A DNA stretch of 64,000 bases from NCBI RefSeq assembly GCF_900101545.1, contig NZ_FMZU01000001.1, forward strand, positions 248,001 through 312,000, read 5' to 3'. Position numbers and translations under genes: made by a program. Shown in pieces: positions 1 through 8,203 of the stretch. The notes under the pieces are model-generated. The model was not told where the DNA came from. It worked only from the letters and a program-made list of their open reading frames with translations, and did not search any database. This DNA is from Variovorax sp. CF079 (GTDB lineage: Bacteria; Pseudomonadota; Gammaproteobacteria; Burkholderiales; Burkholderiaceae_C). The stretch's first letter is position 1. Each line of letters starts with the position of its first letter.

Positions 1-148
1 CCTGCATGCCCTGGGCATGGTGCGCCGCATCGCCGGGAGAACCGCCCCATTGGCGGCCGGCATAGTGGCCCTGTTCGAGGTCGTTTTCGATGACGTGGCG
101 CAGGAAATTGCTCGGTTTGGCGGTATCGTGGTCGGCAGGGGAAGTCAT
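1..148 (-). CDS. glnS: Glutaminyl-tRNA synthetase, N-terminal fragment (runs off the window)
   Basis: The 49 visible codons look like the start of glutaminyl-tRNA synthetase, the cytoplasmic enzyme that charges tRNA-Gln. The reading frame continues beyond base 1. What can be seen is an SNFLRHVIENDLEQG stretch followed by GDAAHHAQG, the lead-in that precedes the catalytic PPEPNG/HIGH segment in beta-proteobacterial GlnRS; the catalytic motifs themselves lie outside the window. The ATG at 146-148 is the workable start, because the ATG eight bases further upstream meets a stop after three codons. The call rests on recognising a short N-terminus from memory, so it is probable rather than certain. 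Confidence 0.75.
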   Translation of the reverse strand, partial: MTSPADHDTAKPSNFLRHVIENDLEQGHYAGRQWGGSPGDAAHHAQGMQ

Positions 149-208
149 CCGTTCATTCTAGGTGGGCCCCTCGCGGCGTTACCTTTTGCAACTTTCTTCA
201 CCCAGCGA

Positions 209-225
209 TGTGAACGGAGTTCACA
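209..225. promoter_or_regulatory. Perfect inverted repeat, candidate operator
   Basis: TGTGAAC and GTTCACA form perfect 7-bp arms separated by GGA. The site lies between the divergent glnS start and the small exported-protein gene that begins at 286. It resembles a CRP-type half-site pair (TGTGA/TCACA), but the spacer is 7 rather than 6 bases, so the binding protein is unknown. Confidence 0.4.
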
Positions 226-285
226 GTTGGCGCGTTCAATACAGGCATGGGCGATTTGCGCCCTCCCAACAAGGAGTCCCACAAA

Positions 286-660
286 ATGAGCCTCACTCGT
301 TCCACTTTCTTCAAATGGGCTGCCGCCGGTGCGGTCGCAGCGGGCGCATTGTTCACGGCGGCCTCGGCCAATGCTCGCGGCGACGTGAGCTGGTCGGTCG
401 GCATCAGCGCACCCGGTGTGGCAGTCGGCGTGGCGGCTCCGCCGGTGTACTACGCGCCGCCGCCGGTCTACTACCGTCCGGCTCCCGTGTACTACGCGCC
501 GCCGCCGCCGGTCTACTACCGTCCGGCCCCCGTGTACTACGGCCCGCCGGCCCCGGTTTACTACCGTCAGCCGTATGGCTACTACCGTCATCACTACTAT
601 CGCGGCCACGGCTACGGCCACGGCCATGGCCATGGCCATGGTCACGGCCACTGGCGCTGA
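286..660 (+). CDS. Small exported Pro/Tyr-rich protein with Gly-His tail, function unknown
   Basis: This 124-residue protein is not recognised by function. Residues 1-28 form a signal peptide (basic start, hydrophobic AAAGAVAAGALF, cleavage plausible after ASA or ANA). The mature part is low complexity: about six copies of a PVYY motif in PPPVYYRPAP-like units, then a YYRHHYY patch, then a C-terminal Gly-His alternation built on a hexanucleotide repeat. The start is set by AAGGAG about ten bases before ATG 286; longer in-frame starts lack such a site. The tail could bind metal ions and the Tyr/Pro units could be structural, but both ideas are inference. It is monocistronic, with a terminator directly downstream. 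Confidence 0.75.
   Translation: MSLTRSTFFKWAAAGAVAAGALFTAASANARGDVSWSVGISAPGVAVGVAAPPVYYAPPPVYYRPAPVYYAPPPPVYYRPAPVYYGPPAPVYYRQPYGYYRHHYYRGHGYGHGHGHGHGHGHWR
604..651 (+). repeat. In-frame hexanucleotide tandem repeat (GGCCAY-like)
   Basis: Eight consecutive hexamers (GGCCAC, GGCTAC, GGCCAC, three GGCCAT, GGTCAC, GGCCAC) encode the alternating Gly-His/Tyr tail of the small exported protein. Because the unit is six bases, copy-number changes would alter tail length without shifting the frame. Confidence 0.85.
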
Positions 661-693
661 GCGCAGACAGATACGATTGCCTGCTGTCACATG

Positions 694-722
694 AAAAAAC
701 CGGCCTCAGGGCCGGTTTTTTC
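694..722. terminator. Bidirectional intrinsic terminator
   Basis: AAAAAACCGGCC and GGCCGGTTTTTT pair perfectly around a short loop. The stem is followed by a T run on the plus strand and, read the other way, by a T run on the minus strand. It sits between the convergent ends of the exported-protein gene (stop 660) and the LytTR regulator gene (stop 738), so it can serve both. Confidence 0.9.
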
Positions 723-737
723 ATGGGTGCCTTCTTT

Positions 738-1571
738 TCACATGGCGCGAAACAGGTGGGCATAGAGGCGGCTGACCGGGATTTTTTCCCGGCGGCCACG
801 CAGGGCCAGATGCAGCTTGCCGGCCTCGTCGCGGTGCACCGATTCGATGGCTTCGCTGCGCACCACCATGGCGCGGTGCACCTGCCAGAAGGCGCCGGCG
901 TCGAGCTGCGGCAGCAACTGCTTGAGCGGCGTGCGGATCAGGTATTCGTGGCTGGCGGTCAGCACGCGCACGTACTTGTCGGCCGCCTCGAAGTACTGCA
1001 CCTCGTCGATCGGGACCATGCGCACCGTGTTCCCGGAGGTGCCAGCCTCGCTGGCGGCGATCAGCTTGAGGGGCATCGCGCCCGCCGGAACCGCGGCCGC
1101 GCCGCCGGCCGTCGCCAGCAGCTTGCGCCATTGCGAGAGGGTGCTGGCCAGCGCGTCGTCGGCCGGTACCGCGGGGGAATTGCGAAGTTCCAGCGCGTCC
1201 TTCAGGCGCGCGACGGTGCGCTGCAGGCGTTCGGTCTGCACCGGCTTCAGCACGTAGTCGATGGCCTGGGCGTCGAAGGCGCGGGCCGCGTACTCGTCGT
1301 AGGCGGTCACGAACACCAGCTGCGGCATCGGTGCCTCGTCGGCGGGCCAGGCATCGGCCAGTTCGGCGGCGGCGGCTAGGCCGTCCTGGCCCGGCATGCG
1401 GATGTCGAAGAACAGCACCTGCGGCAGCAGGCGCAGCGCCTCACGCACCGCGCTCTGGCCGTCGCCCACGGTGGCGAGCACCTGCAGTTCGGGCCAGGCG
1501 GCGGCGAGTTCGGCACGCAGGGCCTGGGCCAGCAGCGGTTCGTCTTCGGCGATGAGGGCGGTGGGTTTCAT
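738..1571 (-). CDS. LytTR-family response regulator
   Basis: This 277-residue transcription factor has an N-terminal receiver domain (about 1-125) with acidic residues E9/D10, the phospho-acceptor Asp56 in FFDIRMP, a switch Thr in FVTAYDEYA and the conserved Lys in DYVLKPV. A C-terminal LytTR DNA-binding domain spans about 170-270 and contains IDEVQYFEAADKYVRV and QVHRAMVV. This is the AlgR/LytR architecture: phosphorylation by a sensor kinase controls binding to direct repeats. The cognate kinase gene lies immediately upstream and overlaps it by four bases (ATGA), so the two are translated together. The regulated genes cannot be named from the sequence. Confidence 0.93.
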   Translation of the reverse strand: MKPTALIAEDEPLLAQALRAELAAAWPELQVLATVGDGQSAVREALRLLPQVLFFDIRMPGQDGLAAAAELADAWPADEAPMPQLVFVTAYDEYAARAFDAQAIDYVLKPVQTERLQRTVARLKDALELRNSPAVPADDALASTLSQWRKLLATAGGAAAVPAGAMPLKLIAASEAGTSGNTVRMVPIDEVQYFEAADKYVRVLTASHEYLIRTPLKQLLPQLDAGAFWQVHRAMVVRSEAIESVHRDEAGKLHLALRGRREKIPVSRLYAHLFRAM

Positions 1572-2632
1572 GCAGGCAAGGGAAGGGTGATGGTGGCGCG
1601 GGTGCCGCCGGCTGGACCCGCGCTCAGGTCCAGCGAGCTTTGCGGGCCGTACACGGTGGCGAGCCGCTCGCGCACCTGCGCGAGGCCGAAGCCGCCATCT
1701 TCGGAGGGCGGCCGGGTGTTGTCGATGCCCACGCCGGTATCACACACGTCGATGAGGAGATTCCGGCCTTCGCGCCGCGCGCCGACCGCGATCTCGCCGC
1801 CTCCCACTTTGGGCTCGAGGCCGTGCCGGATGGCGTTTTCGACCAGCGGCTGCAGCAAGAGCGGCGGCACCGGCACCTCGCGCAGGTCCTCGGGCAGATC
1901 GAGCCTGTAGGCGAGCCGTGCGCCCATGCGCACCGACATCAGTTCGAGGTAGTCGCGCAGGCGCTGGAACTCGGCCGCCAGCGGATGCGCGAGCGCGCGC
2001 GAGCCGCTGAGCGTCACGCGCAGGTAGCTGTTGAGGCTGTCGAGCATGGCCACGGCGCGCGGCGGATCGGTGGCGATCAGCACGCGCAGGTTGGCCAAGG
2101 TGTTGAAGAGCATGTGCGGCTCGAGCTGCGTTTCGATCAGCTTGAGCCGCGCATCGGTGGCGTCGCGTTCGGCGAGGGCGATCTGCCCCTGGAGGTACTT
2201 GGCCTTGCCGCGGCTGTAGTAGTAGTAGCAGATCGCGATGGTCGCGACCAGCGTGATCATCAGCGTCGAGACCAGCCTGTCCGGCGAGAAGGTCCGGAAC
2301 TCCAGCATCGGCTTGCCGGTCCAGGCATCGCCGATCGCGTTGCCGCCCAGAAAGCCGATCACGACGCCCGTGAGGACCAGCAGGATGCCCGGCAGGCCGA
2401 GCGGCCAAGGCTTGTCGCTGCGCCCGGCCAGCAGCAGGCGGCCGATGTCGATCACCAGCCAGCTGATCATCCCGATCGAGAACGAATAGATGAGCTGCGA
2501 CACCCATCCGCCGCGGCCCGAAATGGCCAGCACCACCGCGATGACGCAGGAGAACACCGCGGTGGTTACGCCGTGCCGCAGCAGGTCCTTGAGATTCCCC
2601 GGTGTGAAGCTGCGCGTCAGCGCGTCGATCAC
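1568..2632 (-). CDS. LytS-type membrane sensor histidine kinase
   Basis: This 354-residue inner-membrane kinase has four hydrophobic segments (about 24-40, 46-68, 82-100, 120-138), a short linker, a His_kinase domain with the phospho-acceptor His173 in QLEPHMLFNTLANL, and a C-terminal ATPase domain with NAIRHGLEPK (N box) and GFGLAQVRERL. That is the usual form of LytS/YehU-like kinases that pair with LytTR regulators. It starts with GTG, and its GTGA overlaps the stop of the upstream 2TM gene, while its own stop overlaps the regulator's ATG. No recognisable extracellular ligand domain is present, so the signal is probably sensed in or near the membrane. Confidence 0.92.
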   Translation of the reverse strand: MIDALTRSFTPGNLKDLLRHGVTTAVFSCVIAVVLAISGRGGWVSQLIYSFSIGMISWLVIDIGRLLLAGRSDKPWPLGLPGILLVLTGVVIGFLGGNAIGDAWTGKPMLEFRTFSPDRLVSTLMITLVATIAICYYYYSRGKAKYLQGQIALAERDATDARLKLIETQLEPHMLFNTLANLRVLIATDPPRAVAMLDSLNSYLRVTLSGSRALAHPLAAEFQRLRDYLELMSVRMGARLAYRLDLPEDLREVPVPPLLLQPLVENAIRHGLEPKVGGGEIAVGARREGRNLLIDVCDTGVGIDNTRPPSEDGGFGLAQVRERLATVYGPQSSLDLSAGPAGGTRATITLPLPA

Positions 2633-2919
2633 CGGCGGTCTCCGCCGCGCAGTGCCTTGCGTTCGCGTTCGAGCAAACGGTCGTAGAGATTGCCGCCCGG
2701 GGCGACGAAGAACACCACCGCGCCGTGGATCAGGAGGCCCAGGCCCCAGCCGAGCAGCGGGTACATGGCCCAGTCCTGCCCGCGCGAGGTGGCCAGGAGC
2801 ACGAGGAACAGGTTGACCAGCAGGTAGACGGTGGCATGGATGTACCAGCCCATCTTGGCGCCAGCACGGCGGCGGGCGAGCCGTTCCTGCGGATCATGGT
2901 TGGAGGAGTCGTCGTTCAT
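2629..2919 (-). CDS. 2TM-domain membrane protein upstream of the two-component pair
   Basis: This 96-residue protein has a charged N-terminus (DPQERLARRRAGAKMGWYIH) and two hydrophobic helices (about 27-45 and 52-73), ending in a basic tail. The pattern fits the small 2TM domain often found beside or fused to LytS/LytTR proteins; its biochemical role is unknown. The start at 2919 is chosen because AAAGAGGCGACACC provides a ribosome site and the resulting N-terminus is typical of the family. It is the first gene of a three-gene, translationally coupled unit, which suggests it helps the kinase in the membrane. Confidence 0.8.
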   Translation of the reverse strand: MNDDSSNHDPQERLARRRAGAKMGWYIHATVYLLVNLFLVLLATSRGQDWAMYPLLGWGLGLLIHGAVVFFVAPGGNLYDRLLERERKALRGGDRR

Positions 2920-2959
2920 GGTGTCGCCTCTTTGAAAGACAAGAAGATTCTGGCCGATC

Positions 2960-3493
2960 CTAGGCGCCTGCCGCCGGCAGTTCGGCCTGCGCGCGGTCGT
3001 TGCGAAGCGCCAGGGTCCACATCCGCAGCGCACGGGCTGCGAAGATGCCGCTCCCGCCGCCATAGAGCGCGCTGATGCCGAGCGCGAAAGCCGCCTGCTG
3101 CTTGAGTTCGGGATGCATCGCGAGCAGCACGCCGACCGCGTACTTGGTGAAGAAGATGCCCATCATGAGCGCCAGCGGCACCGCACTGCCGGCGACCTGA
3201 AACCGGCGCGCCGCGGCGTCGTAGCGCGTGCCGGCGGGCAGCGGCCTCTGCAGCACGGTCCAGAGCATCAGCGCCGCCGCCCCGGCCCAGGCCATGAGCG
3301 CCATCGGCGAATCGCCGAAGCCGGAAAGAACGCCGTAGACCGACAAAGCGGTCATGGCGATCGGCATGAGGGCGATGCGGGTCAGGCTCACGCCACCGGC
3401 GAACAATTGCTTGGCGCCGAGCCACACGAGCATGGCGAAAAGCGCGAACACCCAGCGGGGGGTATGGGCCAGGATCTGGGCGAGCATCAGCAT
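2960..3493 (-). CDS. Integral membrane protein of unknown function
   Basis: This 177-residue protein has several predicted membrane helices (WVFALFAMLVWLGAKQL near the start, then about 38-58, 66-84, 109-127 and 143-160). The N-terminus with HTPRWVFALFA resembles small membrane proteins of the DUF6622 type; this is recalled, not searched. GGAG seven bases before ATG 3493 supports the start. It is transcribed away from the mdt efflux operon and ends 41 bases before the 2TM gene begins, so it may lead the same transcript as the LytS/LytTR unit. No catalytic motif is visible. Confidence 0.75.
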   Translation of the reverse strand: MLMLAQILAHTPRWVFALFAMLVWLGAKQLFAGGVSLTRIALMPIAMTALSVYGVLSGFGDSPMALMAWAGAAALMLWTVLQRPLPAGTRYDAAARRFQVAGSAVPLALMMGIFFTKYAVGVLLAMHPELKQQAAFALGISALYGGGSGIFAARALRMWTLALRNDRAQAELPAAGA

Positions 3494-3670
3494 GTCGTTT
3501 CTCCGGGAAGTGGGGTCGGAAGTCGTCGATGGAGCGGACTGTGCCGGCCGGCCGCGGCGCCCGCCACGCCCTTGCGACGAAGCGCATCCGGACGGCGCGA
3601 GTTGCAATCCGTCGTCGCCGGATGCATAGGTCAACGCCGGCTTTACCGCGGCTTTACGGTTCGTAAGGAC

Positions 3671-3693
3671 GGAGCGCTACGATTCGGCGCTCC
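3671..3693. promoter_or_regulatory. Inverted repeat upstream of the mdt efflux operon
   Basis: GGAGCGC and GCGCTCC form perfect 7-bp arms around a 9-base spacer, 38 bases before the mdtA ATG. A second, weaker pair (CTTTAC / GTAAGG) lies at about 3652-3668, and the octamer GGCTTTAC occurs twice just before it. The rest of the interval 3494-3730 shows nothing else obvious and must hold the promoters of two divergent genes. The site could be an operator or a leader hairpin. Confidence 0.4.
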
Positions 3694-3730
3694 ACTCAGG
3701 GCTGCCTCCGTACTGCCCCTTTTTCGTCCG

Positions 3731-5014
3731 ATGTCTTCCCCCACCCCCGAGCCTCCTGACGCCATCCCCGCCGGCCAACCCGTTCGCCGGCCGCCATCGC
3801 GACGCCGGCTCTGGCTGGGCAGCCTGGCCGCACTGGTGCTGGTCCTGGCCCTGGGCGGCGGTGCCTGGTATCTGATCAAGCGCTCGAACGAACCGGCCGC
3901 CGGCCGTGGCGGCTTCGGCGGCGCGAGCTCTACCGTCGGCCACGCGGCTGCGCGCCGGGCCGAACTGCCGGTGACCATCGAGGCGCTGGGCACGGTGACG
4001 CCGCTGGCGACCATCACCCTCAAGCCGCAAGTCGGCGGCGTGCTCACCGAGGTGCTCTACACCGAGGGCCAGACCGTCACCAAGGGCCAGCTGCTGGCGC
4101 GCATCGATCCGCGCCCCTACGAGCAGGCGCTGATGCAGGCCCAGGGCACGCGCGTGCGCGACGAGGCGCAGCTCGAGGCCGCGCGCGTGACGCTGGCGCG
4201 CTACCGCACGCTGCTCACCCAGGATTCGATCGCGCGGCAGGACGTCGACACCCAGGCCGCGCTGGTCAAGCAACTCGAAGGCACCGTGACCACCGACCGC
4301 GCGTCCGAGGCTGCCGCCAGGCTCAACCTCGACTACACGCGCATCACCGCGCCGGTGGCCGGGCGCATCGGCCTGCGCACGGTCGACCTCGGCAACACGG
4401 TCACGGCCAATGCGAGCACCGGCATCGCGGTGATCACGCAGATGAACCCGATCGACGTGCAGTTCGCGGTGCCGCAGGACCGCCTGCCAGACATCCAGGC
4501 CCAGCTCGCCAAGGGTGTGCCGCTCACGGTCAAGGCGCTGGACCGCACGCGCAGCGCGACGCTCGACACCGGCACCTTCTCCACGCTCGACAACGTGGTC
4601 GACACCAGCACCGGCACCGTGAAGGGCAAGGCGCGCTTCGGCAATGCCGCCGTCACGCTGTTCCCGAGCCAGTTCGTCAATATCCAGATGACGCTGCGCA
4701 CCGTGAACGCGATCGTGGTGCCGGTGACGGCGGTGCGCACGGGGCCCAACGGCAACTACGTGTACGTGATCAACGAAGACCGCACGGTTTCGATGCGCGC
4801 CGTCAAGCGCGGCGAGTCCACGGTCGACGTGGTGGCGATCACCGAAGGCCTCGAGGCCGGCGAGAACGTCGTGACCGAAGGTGGCGACCGCATCAAGGAC
4901 GGCGCCCGCGTGCAGCTCCAGGGCGACAAGCCGGTGACCGGCCCGCGCCCCGGCGCTTCCGGCCCTAGAGGCCCGCGCGGCGAAGGCAGGCGCCAGCGGC
5001 CCGCGTCACCCTGA
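3731..5014 (+). CDS. mdtA: RND efflux periplasmic adaptor, MdtA type
   Basis: This 427-residue membrane-fusion protein bridges the inner-membrane RND pump and the outer-membrane channel. A signal-anchor helix lies at about 29-46 (LWLGSLAALVLVLALGGGAWYLI), followed by a biotinyl-lipoyl-like half (VTPLATITLKPQVGGVLTEVLYTEGQTVTKGQLLARIDPRPYE), a helical hairpin, the second lipoyl half (YTRITAPVAGRIG), and the beta-barrel and membrane-proximal domains. The C-terminus is a Pro/Gly/Arg-rich low-complexity tail. ATG 3731 gives the canonical N-terminus. It is followed by two RND pump genes and an outer-membrane factor, the mdtABC arrangement, in which B and C form a mixed trimer. Confidence 0.93.
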   Translation: MSSPTPEPPDAIPAGQPVRRPPSRRRLWLGSLAALVLVLALGGGAWYLIKRSNEPAAGRGGFGGASSTVGHAAARRAELPVTIEALGTVTPLATITLKPQVGGVLTEVLYTEGQTVTKGQLLARIDPRPYEQALMQAQGTRVRDEAQLEAARVTLARYRTLLTQDSIARQDVDTQAALVKQLEGTVTTDRASEAAARLNLDYTRITAPVAGRIGLRTVDLGNTVTANASTGIAVITQMNPIDVQFAVPQDRLPDIQAQLAKGVPLTVKALDRTRSATLDTGTFSTLDNVVDTSTGTVKGKARFGNAAVTLFPSQFVNIQMTLRTVNAIVVPVTAVRTGPNGNYVYVINEDRTVSMRAVKRGESTVDVVAITEGLEAGENVVTEGGDRIKDGARVQLQGDKPVTGPRPGASGPRGPRGEGRRQRPASP

Positions 5015-5028
5015 ACGAGGTGCTCTGA

Positions 5029-8000
5029 ATGAGCCCTTCACGTCCTTTCATCGAGCGGCCGGTGGCGACCGCGCTCCTCATGGTCGCGATCGTGCTCGCG
5101 GGCCTGGTGGGCTTCCGCTTCCTGCCGCTGGCAGCCCTGCCGCAGGTCGACTACCCGACCATCCAGGTGCAGACGCTCTACCCGGGCGCCAGCCCCGAGG
5201 TGATGAGCCGCACCGTCACCGCGCCGCTGGAGCGCCAGTTCGGCCAGATGGCGGGGCTCGATCGCATGAGCTCCACCAGCTCGGCCGGCGTGTCCATCGT
5301 CACGCTGCAGTTCGCGCTCGACCAGACGCTCGACGTCGCCGAGCAGCAGGTGCAGGCCGCCATCAACGCCGGTGGCTCGCTGCTGCCGGCAGATCTGCCG
5401 GCGCCGCCGGTCTACGCCAAGGTCAACCCGGCCGACGCGCCGATCCTCACGCTGGCCGTGAGCTCCGAAACCATGCCGCTGACCGAGGTGCAGAACCTCG
5501 TGAACACGCGGCTGGCGCAGAAGATCAGCCAGGTGAGCGGCGTCGGGCTGGTCTCGCTCTCGGGCGGGCAGCGGCCCGCGGTGCGCATCCAGGCCGACAC
5601 CAATGCGCTGGCCTCGGTCGGCATCGGGCTGGACACGCTGCGCACCGCGATCGCGGCGGCCAATGCCAACAGTGCCAAGGGCAGCTTCGACGGCCCGAAG
5701 CGCGCCTACACCATCAACGCCAACGACCAGCTGGTGGCGGCGGCCGATTACAAGAACCTGATCGTCGCCTGGAAGAACGGCGCGCCGGTGCGCATGAGCG
5801 ACGTCGCGCGCGTGGTCGACGGCGCCGAGAACACGCAGCTCGGCGCGTGGGCCGCGCAGCGCAGCGAGAAAGCGAAGGACGACAACAGCACGGCGGCGCT
5901 GTACCCCGCCATCATCCTCAACGTTCAGCGCCAGCCGGGCGCCAACGTGATCGGCACGGTCGACGCGATCAAGAAGCAGCTGCCCGATCTCGAAGCCTCG
6001 CTGCCCGGTTCGCTCAAGGTCGAGGTGCTGAGCGACCGCACCACCGGCATCCGCGCCTCGGTGCACCACGTGCAGCTCGAGCTGGCGCTGGCGGTGGTGC
6101 TGGTGGTGCTGGTGATTTTCTTCTTCCTGCACAGCCTGCGCGCCACCGTGATCGCAAGCGTCGCGGTGCCGATCTCGCTCATCGGCACGCTGGGGCTCAT
6201 GTACCTGCTGGGCTACAGCCTCAACAACCTGAGCCTGATGGCGCTGACCATCGCGACCGGCTTCGTGGTGGACGACGCGATCGTCATGATCGAGAACATC
6301 GCGCGCTACCTGGAGGAGGGCGATCCGCCCTTCAAGGCTGCGCTCAAGGGTGCGACGCAGATCGGCTTCACCATCATTTCACTGACGGTGTCGCTGGTGG
6401 CGGTGCTGATTCCGCTGCTCTTCATGGGCGACGTGGTGGGCCGGCTGTTCCGCGAGTTCGCGGTCACGCTGGCGATCACCATCCTCATCTCGGCCGTGGT
6501 TTCGCTGACGCTGGTGCCGATGATGTCGGCGCGTTGGCTCAAACCGCAGGCGGAAGAGGGCGGGCGCTTCGGCGCGCGGGTGCAGCAGTTCATCGATCGC
6601 GTGATCGCGCGCTACGACGGCTGGCTGCAATGGGTGCTGCGCCATCAGCCGCTGACGCTGGTGGTGGCGCTGTTCACGCTGGTGCTCACCGTGCTGCTCT
6701 ACATCGCCATTCCCAAGGGCCTGTTCCCGACCCAGGACACGGGGCAGCTGCAGGCGCGCATCGAGGCGGCGCAGGACGTTTCGTTCGTGCGCATGGCCGA
6801 GCTGCAGCAGGCCGCGGCCAACGCGATCCTGGCCGACCCGGAGGTGCGCAGCCTGAGCTCGGTGGTGGGCGTGGACGCGGCCAACAACACGGCGCTCAAC
6901 ACCGGCCGCATGCTGGTGAACCTGCGCGCCGACCGCGGCAACCAGGAAGAGACCATGCAGCGCCTGCGCGAGCGCGTGCGCGCGGTGGCCGGTGTGGCGC
7001 TCTACCTGCAGCCGACGCAGGATCTGACCATCGATGCCGAGACCGGCCCGACCGAGTTCCGCGTCTCGCTCGAAGGCGTGGACACCACGACCGTGAACGA
7101 ATGGGCGAGGAAGCTGGTGGAGCGCCTGCGCACAGTGCCGCAGGTGCGCAACCCGACCACCGATGCGGGCGCGCAGGGGATGGCCGCCTACGTGGACATC
7201 GACCGCAACACAGCTTCGCGGCTGTCGGTCACCGCCAGCTCGGTCGACGATGCGCTCTACAGCGCCTTCGGCCAGCGCATCGTGTCGACCATCTTCACCG
7301 AGACCAACCAGTACCGCGTGATCCTCGAGGCCCAGCGCGAGGCGCTGTCTTCGCCGCAGGGCCTGGGCAACCTGCAATTGCGCACCGGCGCGGGCACGCC
7401 GACGCCGCTGTCCTCGCTGGCGACCGTGCGCGAGCAGCTCGCGCCGCTGCAAGTCACGCGGGTCGCGCAGTACCCGGCCGCGACCGTGGGCTTCGACACC
7501 GCCTCGGGCGTGTCGCTCGGCAAGTCGGTCGCGGCGATCCGCGCCGCGGCCAAGGACATCGCGTTGCCCGCCAGCGTGGGCATGACCTTCCTCGGCGCGG
7601 CAGGGGCCTACGAGAAATCGCTGACCAACCAGCTGTGGCTGATCCTCGCGGCCGTGGTGTGCGTGTACATCGTGCTGGGCGTGCTCTACGAGAGCTACAT
7701 CCATCCGCTGACGATTTTGTCGACGCTGCCTTCTGCCGGTGTCGGGGCGTTGTTGGCGCTGATGGTGACCGGCAACGACCTCGGCGTGATCGGCATCATC
7801 GGGATCATTCTGCTGATCGGCATCGTGAAGAAGAACGCGATCATGATGATCGACTTCGCGATCGATGCGGAGCGCCATCAGGGCAAGTCGCCGCAGGAGG
7901 CGATTCACCAGGCGGCGCTGCTGCGCTTCCGGCCCATTCTGATGACCACGCTGGCGGCCTTGTTTGCCGCCTTGCCCTTGATGTTCGGGTGGGGTGAGGG

Positions 8001-8154
8001 GGCTGAATTGCGGCGTCCTCTGGGTTTGGCGATCTTCGGCGGGCTGGTGGTGAGCCAGGTGTTGACGCTGTTCACGACGCCGGTGATCTATCTTGCCTTT
8101 GATCGGATGGGGCGGAGATTCGGAGGAAAGCGTGAAGCAACGCATTCCGCTTGA
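5029..8154 (+). CDS. mdtB: RND multidrug efflux transporter subunit MdtB
   Basis: This 1041-residue inner-membrane pump subunit has the normal RND length with 12 helices and two large periplasmic loops. Conserved elements include the N-terminal [16 protein letters not shown] helix, the helix-4 [14 protein letters not shown] motif with the paired Asp residues used for proton translocation, and the late helices [14 protein letters not shown] and [17 protein letters not shown]. It begins 14 bases after mdtA. Two consecutive, non-identical RND genes indicate a heteromeric MdtB/MdtC pump that exports amphipathic compounds using the proton gradient. Which substrates it handles here cannot be told from the sequence. 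Confidence 0.94.
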   Translation: MSPSRPFIERPVATALLMVAIVLAGLVGFRFLPLAALPQVDYPTIQVQTLYPGASPEVMSRTVTAPLERQFGQMAGLDRMSSTSSAGVSIVTLQFALDQTLDVAEQQVQAAINAGGSLLPADLPAPPVYAKVNPADAPILTLAVSSETMPLTEVQNLVNTRLAQKISQVSGVGLVSLSGGQRPAVRIQADTNALASVGIGLDTLRTAIAAANANSAKGSFDGPKRAYTINANDQLVAAADYKNLIVAWKNGAPVRMSDVARVVDGAENTQLGAWAAQRSEKAKDDNSTAALYPAIILNVQRQPGANVIGTVDAIKKQLPDLEASLPGSLKVEVLSDRTTGIRASVHHVQLELALAVVLVVLVIFFFLHSLRATVIASVAVPISLIGTLGLMYLLGYSLNNLSLMALTIATGFVVDDAIVMIENIARYLEEGDPPFKAALKGATQIGFTIISLTVSLVAVLIPLLFMGDVVGRLFREFAVTLAITILISAVVSLTLVPMMSARWLKPQAEEGGRFGARVQQFIDRVIARYDGWLQWVLRHQPLTLVVALFTLVLTVLLYIAIPKGLFPTQDTGQLQARIEAAQDVSFVRMAELQQAAANAILADPEVRSLSSVVGVDAANNTALNTGRMLVNLRADRGNQEETMQRLRERVRAVAGVALYLQPTQDLTIDAETGPTEFRVSLEGVDTTTVNEWARKLVERLRTVPQVRNPTTDAGAQGMAAYVDIDRNTASRLSVTASSVDDALYSAFGQRIVSTIFTETNQYRVILEAQREALSSPQGLGNLQLRTGAGTPTPLSSLATVREQLAPLQVTRVAQYPAATVGFDTASGVSLGKSVAAIRAAAKDIALPASVGMTFLGAAGAYEKSLTNQLWLILAAVVCVYIVLGVLYESYIHPLTILSTLPSAGVGALLALMVTGNDLGVIGIIGIILLIGIVKKNAIMMIDFAIDAERHQGKSPQEAIHQAALLRFRPILMTTLAALFAALPLMFGWGEGAELRRPLGLAIFGGLVVSQVLTLFTTPVIYLAFDRMGRRFGGKREATHSA

Positions 8155-8162
8155 GCCCCGTG

Positions 8163-8197
8163 CCCTCACCCCCACCCTCTCCCAGAGGGAGAGGGAG
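8163..8197 (+). repeat. Short palindromic repeat module between mdtB and mdtC, contains the mdtC ribosome site
   Basis: CCCTCTCCC and GGGAGAGGG pair perfectly around AGA at 8175-8195, preceded by CCCTCACCCCCA. The same module, in opposite orientation, forms the outer end of the giant palindrome at 38281, so it is a dispersed repeat. Its last bases, GGGAG (8193-8197), lie six bases before the mdtC ATG and act as the Shine-Dalgarno sequence. Confidence 0.85.
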
Positions 8198-8203
8198 TAA
8201 GGC

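Noticed and set aside
209-225. CRP binding site
   Set aside because: The TGTGA and TCACA halves are 7 bases apart instead of 6, so it is only listed as an operator of unknown protein.
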